A stretch of DNA of 64,000 bases from NCBI RefSeq assembly GCF_030384665.1, contig NC_083676.1:1612001-1676000 (forward strand), written 5' to 3'. A program made the translations under genes and the position numbers. Positions 1 to 11,000 of this stretch are shown piece by piece. Numbering within the stretch: position 1 is the first letter of the stretch; each line of letters begins with the position of its first letter. Below the pieces are notes generated by a model. It was not told where the DNA came from. It did not search any database and saw only the letters and a program-made list of their open reading frames with translations. This stretch comes from Lodderomyces elongisporus (taxonomy: Eukaryota > Ascomycota > Pichiomycetes > Serinales > Debaryomycetaceae).

Positions 1-3000
1 ATGACGTTATTTGCTCCCTTCGATCATTTATACAGTCAGTTTCAATTCTATCATTTAGGTAGTCACGAAACTCTTCAATTGCTATGTTGAGTTCATTGAT
101 AGATTTACCAAGGTTGATCATCTTAACAAGCGGTTGAGGTTGTGGGAAAAGAGATACTTGCAAGGGTGAACTAGATTGGTGATGATGAGGGTTCTTGATA
201 TCATTTAAAGTCGTCACTGCATTCGCACTGGACCTTAAAGTGGATTTTGATCTTGTGACAGAGTCCATTCGAGTACACAATGAGGCCGATGTAGATCGGG
301 TTAACGACAACAGCGACTCTGAAGAAGTTGTTCTGTTTGAATTGATTTTTTCCAAAAAAATTCCATCGTTTTCTTCATTTAGGTAAAACTTGCTGTTGTA
401 CATATCTGAATTGATGAAAATTGAGATATATGGAAGTTGTGGATATTGAGGAAAATAAAAAGTCGATGGAACAATACTTTTATGGGGAAGAGAAGGTGTC
501 GCTCCTATCGCTGCTTCTCCCGTGGCTCCTGTGGCTCCTGCTGTAGTTGGTGATGGAGGTGATGGCAAACATGGCGAACATGGAGGAGAGTTGGTGCGGT
601 GTTGTTTTTGATGCTGGTTTTGGTGATGCTTGTGCTTCTGGTTGTGGTGGTTCAAAAATTGTCCTCGACTCACAGCTGAGTTTCTGGAATGAATCATCTG
701 ATATTTTTGATTCATTGTATCATGACATACAACAATATCAAACTTGAACATGGGCCTGATTATTTCGGGTGGTATTTTTGATAGTTCAGGGGGTTGGATG
801 TTGTATGATTGTTGATCATTCAGGTTAGTTTTCCCACCCTTCTGCATCTGCAAAGTATCAATAGTTAAAATTGATTCGCAATCAGATTTGACTGAAGAGG
901 ACTCGGTGAATGAAGTTGGTGCAGAGGCTAACGACAATATGCTTGGTGATGATGACCTTGATCTAATGGATTGCGACAAAGTAGATATGGATGAGAATGA
1001 TGCGCCATTCCGCTTTAATATCTTATTATCAGTATCGCCTTCACTTCCACTGCTTCTATCACCATGGCCATCACCATTGCCCACATTTCCAACTTGGGCA
1101 TTGTGGGCACCATATCCATTATCTTGATAATCATGCTCATCTTCCGTGTGATCATTATCCTCAGGCGTTTCTTCATCCGATAAGAGTCTCAAAAGTCTTC
1201 CGAGAGACGACACTAATGAGTTAGACTTATTACCAGTTGTGCTAGAATTGGATTCCAAATTGGTACTAGAGCTGGACTTGGTTTTCAATCTCAATTTCGA
1301 TTTTGATTTTGATAACGATTTAGTATTCAATTTGAGTGAATTTGAATTTGATGAAGCTTCGCTGGCTGCTGATGGAACTGTTGAACATGTGTACACAGCT
1401 TCATCAAATATCTCAAACGGATGTGTTTTACGCAACTCGGACGACTTGAGGGTTGTGGCCAGTAAATATACTTCTGAAGGGCTATCAATCAAATAGTCGT
1501 CTTTTCCAATGGGCAAGATTCCAAGCTTTCGATTCACAAGCGGACTATCGGGTGTATAGTCAAGTTTAACAATACCATTGTTGACCATAGTAAAGTTCAG
1601 AAGTATCTCATATGACTGGGTGAGGTGGGATTGGAGTTTTCTAGTGACATTTATCGATGACGAAGATTGGTAGTTGTTGATGCCAACAACTCTCCACACA
1701 AGCAACTTAATGTAGTAAGATCTAACGAGTGGGTTCCAATGTGTGAAAAACATTTGGAAGCACTCTTCGCTAATGAGATAATTGACAAAATTCACCTTAA
1801 ATGACTCATTGAGATTTTTGATCCATAAGAGATCCTCATGCGTTTTTACCTCAGTTTGACTTCCGTTTCGAACACTACTGCTCAATGCATCGGGTATCAT
1901 ATCCCAAGTGTTGAACAAAAATGCAAACGATTTCAACAAACTTTGTATATGGTCTGAATGACATAGAATCATGTAGTTGCAATTTAACCAAAACTCCCAG
2001 TCAACCAAATAGGATACTTCAGTCGAGTTGTTTTCAACATAGTTGACAAACTCATTGACCACGCCCAAGATCAAGCCAATCTTGTTGGATTCATAAATTG
2101 AAGTCTCCTTGGCAATCGACTTGAAGCACGAATTGATTAATTTGATAAGACTGGCGCTAATGCTATCGATCGACTTGTCATTCGACATTGCAGTTGCGCA
2201 ATGTGCTATATCCCTTACAGTCTTGAAGATTTTGATGATGGAACTGTAATACATATCACTTTGCTTCATATTTATATTGAATGTAGGTGGTGGAAGTGGA
2301 GGAAGCGATTTATCGTTTGACATATTTGACAATTTGTTTTTTAGTGGTAACGAAGCTTTCCCGTTTTGTAAACTTCCCTCGGTGCTAATGCGGTTGACTG
2401 AAACTTGGAATATTTGATAAATGTGGCTTAAGATAATGGTGAAACCGGGACAGTTGGCAAGTACAAGGAGCTCACAAGCATCATCTGACTTTAGTAATGA
2501 TTTCAGGACAATGTTTATGTAATGACGAAGGAATGAATTAAAAACATTTGAGTCAGAACCACACCATCTACGCACCCATTCCCCGTTAGGATTCTTTATA
2601 CCAGACACCGGGTGTTTTGGTGGAGGCATACAGTTCATATACCGTTTCTGTGCTCGAGATTTCAAATGACAAAGTCCTTTGTAGTTGATGAGATGGTGCA
2701 AGTGTTGTGGAAATGTTTGGTGTAGATGCAAGTTATTTTTGGTGTTTGCAGGCATGGACTTGAGGCAAGATTCAAAAGTCACTTGTTTGACATTCAATAG
2801 AAAAAGCAAAGCATTAGATACGTTTGGGATATTGAAAAAGCTATATGCAAATACCTTTCCAATAAATGCTGCCATTGATCCTGTTACTGTCTTTAGTGTG
2901 GTCAATTTATCAATGCAATAGTCCAAAGTTGTGGTTAACAAATCACGAAAAGTCTTTTGGTCATCGAAATGGCTCCAATCGTCGCGAGCTATTATGCGAG

Positions 3001-4381
3001 AGATACACTCGAGGTATGCATTGCGGTCGGACACAGGAATGGTGGAATAACATATCAGCTCTAGTGTCGCTGGTGGTTTTAAAGATGGTGAAGTGGTGGT
3101 GCTGGTGCTGGTGCTGGTGGTGTTGGTGTTGGTGTTGGTGGTGGAACTAGTGTTAAATGCTGGTGCATATGCAGACGCAGTAGCTCCTGTTGGTACTGTT
3201 GAGGAAGATGGCAAAGACGACGATGACGATGAAGATGCAGGCGCCAAACTTTCCCTTGAGTTGGCTGATGGTAGTGATCCATGCGATGTATACAACAAAT
3301 TTCCTATGAGGGCCCTCCACCATTTGATCAAAATCTCCAATATGACACTTGTTAGACTTTGATATATTTTTGAGTCTTTGGAAAAACATTGGTCTAGCTG
3401 ACTAGCGGTTCTTAAAAATGGAATAAGTGACGTTCGCAATAAGTTTCCTTTAAGAACTGTCCCACTTCCATTGCTACTGCTGGAACTATTGCTATGGTGA
3501 TTGTACTTTTTAGAATTAAACTTATTTAGTGCGAGCTCCAATTTCTTGTACCTTTTAAGTAATGTCTTGATTAATTGGTCATTGTTTGTTGTTCCTGGTC
3601 CTGTTCCTGTTTTTGTTCCTGGTTTTGTATTTGTATTTGTATTTGGGTTTGGGTTTGTGGTAGTGGTAGTGGTTTTGCTGGAAGATGGGGAGAAGGATGA
3701 TGATGAGAATAAGTTTGCATTTGCATTTGATACAAATGAAGAGCTTGTTCTCATTGGTGAGTGTGAAGCGAGTGACGTTGGTGAGGAGCTCGACCGGGGA
3801 AGACGAGACGACCCCAATGGAGTAGGTGGTGTTAATGGTGGGTGTGATGGGCTATTGGCAAAGTTGGACACTGCGCGTGGTAACGGTTTGGGCAGCTTTG
3901 GTTTCTGTTGTTGTGGTTGTTGTTGTGGTGGTTGTTGTTGTTCTTCCTTTGGTAGTTCTGCTAGTGGTGTTGGTGGTGCGAAAAAACAACTGTTTTTTAT
4001 ATTTTTCCCATTTTGTAGTTGAACTATAGTTTGGTTAGCACTATTATTATTATTATTATTATTATTACGATCGTTTTCGTTATTATTATTATTAATATTA
4101 TTATTATTATTATTGTCATTATTATAATTGTCATTATTATGGTGATTATTATAAGTTTGTTTAGTTGGGTTTAAATTGTGATTAGCAGCATCTATAGTGT
4201 TTGTAGTTGAGGAAACTAACGGTGATGGTGATGGTGATGGTGATGGTGATGGTGATGGTGATGGTGAAGATGATGATGAAGGTAAAGATGGTGATGATAC
4301 TGGAGCTGGTATTTCTTTGTCAGTGGCATTATGCAGTGATTTTTTGCGGAAATTAGCAGCTCTGGCTAGTACGTTAGTCAT
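1..4381 (-). CDS. UPF0592/DUF1765-type large protein, C-terminus beyond window
   Basis: Reading the minus strand from an ATG at 4381, I followed the frame codon by codon to position 1 and met no stop, so at least 1460 codons lie here and the C-terminus is outside the window. The first ~350 residues are low complexity: a Pro-Ser repeat coded by a GGTGAT hexamer, Asn runs coded by ATT on the plus strand, Gln-Pro tracts, then Ser/Thr/Asn-rich sequence. A more ordinary helical, Leu-rich segment follows from about residue 380 to 970. It includes GEWVRRWCGSD (near residue 600) and HWNPLVRSYYIKLLVWR (near residue 880). These two blocks resemble the fungal UPF0592/DUF1765 family (S. pombe SPAC7D4.03c; S. 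cerevisiae Ahk1/YDL073W, as I recall). A second Ser-rich region follows. The family assignment is from memory of the motifs; the open frame is seen directly. Function is unknown; a scaffold role is possible if it is the Ahk1 counterpart. Confidence 0.72.
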   Translation of the reverse strand, partial: MTNVLARAANFRKKSLHNATDKEIPAPVSSPSLPSSSSSPSPSPSPSPSPSPSPLVSSTTNTIDAANHNLNPTKQTYNNHHNNDNYNNDNNNNNNINNNNNENDRNNNNNNNNSANQTIVQLQNGKNIKNSCFFAPPTPLAELPKEEQQQPPQQQPQQQKPKLPKPLPRAVSNFANSPSHPPLTPPTPLGSSRLPRSSSSPTSLASHSPMRTSSSFVSNANANLFSSSSFSPSSSKTTTTTTNPNPNTNTNTKPGTKTGTGPGTTNNDQLIKTLLKRYKKLELALNKFNSKKYNHHSNSSSSSNGSGTVLKGNLLRTSLIPFLRTASQLDQCFSKDSKIYQSLTSVILEILIKWWRALIGNLLYTSHGSLPSANSRESLAPASSSSSSSLPSSSTVPTGATASAYAPAFNTSSTTNTNTNTTSTSTSTTTSPSLKPPATLELICYSTIPVSDRNAYLECISRIIARDDWSHFDDQKTFRDLLTTTLDYCIDKLTTLKTVTGSMAAFIGKVFAYSFFNIPNVSNALLFLLNVKQVTFESCLKSMPANTKNNLHLHQTFPQHLHHLINYKGLCHLKSRAQKRYMNCMPPPKHPVSGIKNPNGEWVRRWCGSDSNVFNSFLRHYINIVLKSLLKSDDACELLVLANCPGFTIILSHIYQIFQVSVNRISTEGSLQNGKASLPLKNKLSNMSNDKSLPPLPPPTFNINMKQSDMYYSSIIKIFKTVRDIAHCATAMSNDKSIDSISASLIKLINSCFKSIAKETSIYESNKIGLILGVVNEFVNYVENNSTEVSYLVDWEFWLNCNYMILCHSDHIQSLLKSFAFLFNTWDMIPDALSSSVRNGSQTEVKTHEDLLWIKNLNESFKVNFVNYLISEECFQMFFTHWNPLVRSYYIKLLVWRVVGINNYQSSSSINVTRKLQSHLTQSYEILLNFTMVNNGIVKLDYTPDSPLVNRKLGILPIGKDDYLIDSPSEVYLLATTLKSSELRKTHPFEIFDEAVYTCSTVPSAASEASSNSNSLKLNTKSLSKSKSKLRLKTKSSSSTNLESNSSTTGNKSNSLVSSLGRLLRLLSDEETPEDNDHTEDEHDYQDNGYGAHNAQVGNVGNGDGHGDRSSGSEGDTDNKILKRNGASFSSISTLSQSIRSRSSSPSILSLASAPTSFTESSSVKSDCESILTIDTLQMQKGGKTNLNDQQSYNIQPPELSKIPPEIIRPMFKFDIVVCHDTMNQKYQMIHSRNSAVSRGQFLNHHNQKHKHHQNQHQKQHRTNSPPCSPCLPSPPSPTTAGATGATGEAAIGATPSLPHKSIVPSTFYFPQYPQLPYISIFINSDMYNSKFYLNEENDGIFLEKINSNRTTSSESLLSLTRSTSASLCTRMDSVTRSKSTLRSSANAVTTLNDIKNPHHHQSSSPLQVSLFPQPQPLVKMINLGKSINELNIAIEEFRDYLNDRIETDCINDRREQITS
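4221..4267. repeat. GGTGAT hexanucleotide repeat coding Pro-Ser
   Basis: Nearly eight uninterrupted copies of GGTGAT. On the minus strand, in the frame of the large protein that starts at 4381, this reads as alternating Pro and Ser codons (CCA TCA). The length is a multiple of three, so copy-number change would keep the frame. Confidence 0.9.
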
Positions 4382-5629
4382 TTGTCGTTTATGTTTCGTT
4401 ACCTTATCTTTGTTTTATTGTTGTTGTTTTTATTTTTTTGGTAGTATCTACTTGGTGGTTTATGTTTCAAACAGAATAATATGAAACAGAATGGAATCAG
4501 GTATGTGTTTAATGATTGATTGAAATGGTCAAATGCATGTACTAAATTGTGAATAGCGATTGGTATGAACTTCTCACACAAACGGGGTGAGGACAAGAAC
4601 AAAGAAGAAGAAGAAGAAGAAGAAGGTGGAAACGGATGGTTCCCGATCTCTTGAAAAAAATATATAGCGAAGGTGGGTGTTGAAGGTGGAGGGAAATATG
4701 GGATGCACTTTTGGTAATGATGATTGAAGCCTGGGCGGAGATGGAGGTCAATATGGTGGATGATAAAAATGTTGAAGGATAAAGAACAGGCAGCAATGAA
4801 AAAAAAAAAAACAAAGTGAGGATGGAAGGATTTGTAGTTGCCTTTGGCTGCCAATAATACACTGTTTGATACAATATTTGGTTGTAAATAAATGTATGTA
4901 GTCACAAACATACATACATTCATTCATATATGTATATATATATATATGAGTATCTACGAGTACCAGATATAGGCAGTTTATATTTGTATGTATGTTTGTA
5001 CCTTTAACGTACACAATGTTGTTGCAAGAAATAATATATCTAATTTTATTTATTTATTTTTATTTTATTTATTTTTCTCTCACTCTGCTTCGCACAATTT
5101 CTATTGTTTCCTCGAAGCAAGTCTTTTTATAATTTTATTTTATTTTATTTTATTTTCTTTCTCCCTCTCTCTCTTTTATATCTAACAGATTGGGAGTGGA
5201 TTTATAGAGGCTACAGCTCGAATTTCAAGTTTAAGCAAAAAGAATAAAGAAGAAGGAAAAAGGAAAAAGAGAGAGAAAATAGGCAAGAAGAATAGAGGCA
5301 GAGAAAGAGAGAGAGAGAGAGAGATAAAAGGTTTGGACAATAAGAATATGGAATATGGAATATGGCATGATCATATTGTTGTCATGATACTCTCGTCCTT
5401 TATCTTGATTTCCTTGTCTCCTGCACTCACTCTCCCTCTCTCTAATTGTAATTATTCTTCATTGGTTGTGGAAGAATGAATTGGAAGTATGGGGCGTTTT
5501 CTGACCGAATATTAGATCCCAATAGTTGTTGGTTAGTGTATTGTTTCAACTTGCTATCACAAAACTGGAGCCGACGGGTTTTAGAATAAACAGAGAGAAT
5601 AAATAAAAATTGTGTATATGTATATATAT

Positions 5630-5667
<38 letters not shown>

Positions 5668-8092
5668 GTATATACATTTATTTATTTATTTTTAAAAAAA
5701 TAGTGTTAATGCGAGATCCCTAAATCGGTATCTAAGGAACTAAAACAAGAAGAAGAAGAAGAAGCGGAGGAAGATGAGGAAGAGAAGGATGAGGAGGAGA
5801 GGGGCAGAAGGATGCAAGAGGTACAGAACAAGAGGTGTATGATGTAACCAAGCGCTATAATAGCAGGATGGGAAAGAAGAGAATAAGACAGGAACGGAGG
5901 GGAATGAAGGGGAATAAAGGGTAAGAAGAGTTTACAACCTATTTTTCAAGCACTGAAATTCCAACAAATGAAGAACGAAATAGCCCAAGTTTAGTTTCTA
6001 AGTATTCTTTCTTTAAGCACGAGATGAATCATCAACCAAATATTTAAAAAAAATTTTGCACCTCTCAACACAACTTACACACATTGGCACTTGCTGTATT
6101 AGAACATACATCGTGAAACCGGCAATTTTAATTAACTGAGACGATGTTTTCTATCCTTTTCTAACCTTCACCAACTTACATCTCTTGCTCCTTCTGTAGT
6201 CAAGAAAACGAAAAGAAAAAAAAGAAAAAAAAAAGAAAAAAAGGGAATAACCAAAACACGTTTACATTCCTCAGTGTTGGAAAAAAGAAAAAATTAAAAA
6301 AAAATGGATCCAGACATCGTCTTCTAAAGAAAAAGGGCTTATAAATATATTTCTTGTTTCATAACTGCACTTGCACCGATGCCAGTGCTGGTACTTCTCC
6401 TTAGAATTGTTGTTGTGGTTGTTGTTGTTGTTGACATTTTCAAAAAAAAAAAAAAATTTGAAGAAAAGAAATTATCCAACGCACAGCGTGTGTTGAAAGC
6501 TAATCCAAACAATTCACTACAACTGCTGCACAGCGGTTCGGCCGAAGGAAGAGCAAAAGACGTGCCAACAAGCAAATTGGTAAACACCCTTGATTTCTAT
6601 GTTTTTTGTAATGGAAGTTTACTCTGAAAAGTAGATGCACTACAAGAATAAACGATTAAGCAAATTATACTACAAGACATGACAATATAAGTTCAATTAC
6701 ACACATCACTTTAAAAGCAAATCTCAAATCTACCTATAGTGTAAAAAAACAGAAGAAAAAAAGAATTTCAGGGTGATGGAGAACAGTGCTCTGGCCTTTA
6801 AACGTCAATCTTGTCTTTAATTTTATCTATTTTTGTTTTGTTTATTGTTGCCAGAGATACCGTCAAAAAAATAAATAAAAAATTAAAAAATTAAAAATAA
6901 AAATAAAAATTCCAACCACCAAGTTACAATTGATAAGTTGCTGTTCCTACAAACCAACTTGTGTTGAGCTATGCAACACATTGCTTAAAACAACTTTATC
7001 CTCACCTCACTAACTTTCGGGGGAAGGGGGGGTTGAATAAAATAAAAGTTAAATAAAAATCAAAAACATCCTCTCTTTTTTCCTACTTTCTGTCTCCCTT
7101 TTGCTACTGGTAGTGGTGGCAGTAGCTATTGCTGAGCATGGCTTAAAGTATAGATAATAAGCCATAACGTAATTAAAAAAAGAAGAAGTAGTAGAAGAAG
7201 AAGAAGAGAAAGAGATTAGAGAGGTAAATCTATTACAAGGCTTTTGCCGACTTTCATAATGCAGTAAGGAACAACTACTACAACAACTACAACAACAGAA
7301 ACTACAACTAAACTTTTTCCACCATCTATCTGCAATGGCTATTTATGGCAATCAAATGTCTCGATGTGGAATTTATGTTGTTGTTGTTGTTGTTGTTGTT
7401 GTTGATTTTTTTGTCTCCTCTCTCTCTCTTCTCTCTTCTCGACAGTTGCACGCACATTATTCTCTCCAGAAAACAATCAAAGTGCACCACCACTTTGACT
7501 CTTGGTGCTTCTTTTCCTCTTTTCTTCTTTTCTTCTTTTCTTCATTTCTCTGTATTTCAATTTTCGATTACACCTATTGTTATTCAGAGATAAGATTAGA
7601 TTAAAAATATATATATATATCTTTTAAATTTGCTCAACACCATAAGATTGATAAGATCATAAAAGCTTACAAACTTTGAGTCAATCCTCCTTTTTCATCG
7701 TATATCCACCAACATCATTCACATCTGTAGTTTTCTTCTTTTTTTTTGTAATTTAGTTTTGGAAGAAAAAAAAGGAAAAAGCTTGGGTTTTGGTTTTAAA
7801 TTTTATTTTTGTTTTGTCTCCTTTTTGTTTTTTTAGTTTCTGTTTATCAAAAAAATAGAAAACTCTTATCTTCAATCCTAGCCTCTACGTATCTCAACGC
7901 TGCTTATCAGTTTTCCTCCTCCCTTGCTCATTTCAGTTGGGCGGTTCCCTAAATTCCATAGAAAGAAATATGAAACTAGAAAAGTGAGAGAAAGAGAAAG
8001 GAGAGAAATACCAACTACATTACAGAAAAAGAGCAAAATTAAAAAAATTAAAAAATAAAAAGATATAAAACTATATCGAAATGCCGTGATAA
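4382..8092. other. 3.7 kb intergenic region, simple-sequence rich
   Basis: This lies upstream of the gene starting at 4381 (-) and downstream of the gene ending at 8093 (-). I see no convincing gene. Short open frames are made of microsatellite sequence (GAA near 4603-4623, GTT near 6410-6432 and 7376-7402, GAAGAA near 7175-7205) and have no recognisable domain. Other contents are an ATTTT repeat near 5125-5155, an ATACAT/TATATA tract at 5615-5675, and many A or T runs. The length suggests a large regulatory upstream region for the gene at 4381, but I cannot point to specific sites. Confidence 0.6.
5615..5675. repeat. TATATA/CATATA microsatellite
   Basis: An alternating TA block is followed by about five copies of CATATA and then mixed TA/CA sequence. 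Similar TACATA/TATATA tracts recur at other intergenic sites in the window. Confidence 0.85.
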
Positions 8093-11000
8093 TCAAAATG
8101 TAGTTTTTGATTTCTTTTTATTCTTACCTTTTTTCTTCTTCTTTGGTGAGGAGTTTTTCGACGCAGACGAGGGTGTGGTGAGTTTCGAAGAAGAAGAAGA
8201 AAGTGGTGTATCAGTTACACCTTTTTCACTTTCCTGATCCTCGTCGCTTCCTTCTGCTTCTTCCTCTGCTTTTTCTTCTTCTTCTCCTTGATGATGTTCG
8301 TCATTTGATTCGGTTGTTTTATCCACTTCATTTTTTTCATTAGCTTCATCTTTATGTTCCTCTTTTTGACAACTAATTTGTCCACCATCTCCAAACGCTT
8401 TTCTCGCAAAATCCTTGATTGACTGGTCGCTCATGGGGTTGGACAATGGATCGTGCTGATTATGCTCAATTATGGCCTTATTACTCTGCCTCTCAGCAAC
8501 CATTTTATTAGCTATGTTGTTGGATAATGTCGGGTCTTTAATCTCGCCGTGTTTGTCTGATTCTGAATTTATACTACTAGTGTTTGGGTTTTCTTTATCA
8601 TCATCATCATCTTTCTTTTCTTCTTCTTCTTTCTCTTCTTCTTCTTCTTTCTCTTCTTCTTCTTTCTCTTCTTCTTCTTCTTTCTCTTCTTCTTCTTCTT
8701 CTTTCTCTTCTTCTTCTTCTTCTTTCTCTTTTTCTAATTCTTCTTTTTCTTCTTTCTCTTCTTTCTCTTCTTCTTTCTCTTCTTTCTCTTCTTCTAATTC
8801 TCTCTGCTGTTTTGTGGGATTGGAAATTTCTATGGTGAAAGCTTCCTTATTCGCATCGTCATCTCCGTTTTTCACTGGTGATAAAGAGTCAGGTGAGCAA
8901 TCTAAACTATCCATTGTTTCCTTTTTTTCACTCTCTGCAGACTCAACATCAGGCGTAACTTTTGCAGTATCTGATGAATCTACTGGGTCGAAGGATTCAC
9001 TCTTGCGTTCTACTTTTTGAGTCGATGCTTTCTCGAGATCATACTTCAAGTTGAGCTTCTCATCAGCCAGAAGTGCAGGGGTTTCAGGTTCAAGAGGTTT
9101 ACTGTGAGATTCAGCTTTGGCATTCTCTTCTGGCTCAGTATTAGTCTTTTCTATTCCTTCAGCATCTTGAGTATGGGAAAGGTTCTCAGCTTTAGTGTTA
9201 GATGATTGAGTATCACCTGACAACGTTTTCTCACCTTTCAAACTGGTCTCAGTTGTTGATATTGAATCCTGCATTCCTTCAGGAACGTTATTGTTTCTAT
9301 CTTCTTTCTCATCTCCTTTTTCATCTTCTTTCAGGTCTTCTTTTTCTTTCACTTCCTCTTCTTTCTCATCTTGTTTTTCTTCTTTTTCTTTCACTTCCTC
9401 ATCTTCCTTCACGTCTTCAATTTCTTTCACTTCCTCTTCTTTCTCATCTTCTTTCTCATCTTGTTTTTCTTCTTTTTCTTTTTCTGTCTCATCTTCCTTC
9501 ACGTCTTCAATTTCCTCTTTTTCTTTCACTTCCTCTTCTTTCTCATCTTCTTTCTCATCTTCCTTCACGTCTTCAATTTCCTCTTTTTCTTTCACTTCCT
9601 CCTCTTTCTCATCTTCTTTCACGTCTTCTATATCTTTCACTTCCTCATCTTTTTCTTTTTCTATCTCATCTTCCTTCACGTCTTCAATTTCTTTCTCTTC
9701 CTCTTCTTTCTTCTCCTCCTCCATCTCATCCTCTTCCTCTTTTCCTTCACTATCAATGTCTTTTTCAATGTCATCATTAGCCCACTTACTTGCTAATGTG
9801 TTTGATTTGCTTCCATTCTCTTCAGGTATTTTCTTTTTTTCAAATACAGTATCTTGCTTAGGTGATTCATGCCCCTCTTGTTCCTTGTTGCTTTCTACCC
9901 GTGGTGAAGTTTCTTCCGAATCCCCATATTCATTTTCATCTTCCCTTGCACCCTCGTTATCACTATTACTCCTAGCGATACTATCCAATTTTTCGTCTAA
10001 TTCCTTTAGTTCATCCCTCGCTTCTGTATTGAATTCAATCGATTCATTATTTAATCCTATAAGTTTTTCCAAATTCTGCACAACATCTTGGGAACCGTCA
10101 ATATCTTTATTGCCTTTACTCTCGTAAACTTTTTTAAACTCCTTTAACGCAACTAAGTAGGTCAAGTTTTTGCTAATTTCTTCTGCTGAATGTTTTTCAA
10201 ACTTGTCTTTGATTGTATTCAATGTCTCAACTTGGCGTTTCAACTGGCTAATGCTTGGATTTGGATTTTGTATATTGTTTTGGTTGCTGTTCTTGTCACC
10301 ACTTTTGTTAACATTGGTACTGTTCTCTTGCAAGTTATTAACTTCTTCCTTCAAGTGCACAATGTACTTTTGCAACTCTGAGATATCTGACATACTGGAA
10401 TGTGTGGGTGTAGATACATTGGTTGTGCTCAATTCAGAAAACTCTGTATCAGATTTCTTGAGACTATCAGTGTACTCTGTGTATTGACGATAAAAGTCCT
10501 TTAAAGGTGCAAGCTCAGTTTCGAGCTCTTGAACCAATTGATCTTTCTCCCTAACTTTTGATTCTAAATCGTTAACCTGCTCAAGTAGCTCTTTTTGCTG
10601 TTCTTTTTGCTGTTCTTTTTCCTTTGTTAATTGTGTATTCAACAGAGTTTGCGTAACCTTCAAATCCTCAACAATCTTCTCAGTATCAATAACAACTTGC
10701 TCTGAGTGCTGGAGATCCTTGCTTGCTTTCTCATAGTCTGACTGGAGACTTTCGTAATTTTGTTTCAATTCTTCAAGTTCTCTTGTTTTCAGTTCAATTT
10801 TACAAATGTTTTCATTATTTTCAGCAATATAGAACCCTTTTTCTTGTTCAAGTTTTGCTTTATTTTTCTCAGCCTCTTGTATGGTTTGTTCAAGTCGTTT
10901 TATGCTGCTTTTTGCATCGTATAGAGTCTTTTGATTTATAGCTAGCTCTTTAGTCAAATTGGTAACTTGTGACTTCCAATCTGCTTCTTGCACTTCCAAT

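Noticed and set aside
195..4484. Series of plus-strand frames of 60-173 codons
   Set aside because: They all lie opposite the continuous minus-strand frame from 4381 to the left edge; their composition (poly-Val, poly-Gly, poly-Cys) comes from the repeats of that gene.
8472..10127. Long Ser/Phe-rich open frames on the plus strand (8472-9020 and 9291-10127)
   Set aside because: They are the mirror of the Glu/Lys codon repeats of the minus-strand coiled-coil gene. GAA/GAG/AAA-rich sequence has no stop in the opposite strand. No domain and no codon bias support them.
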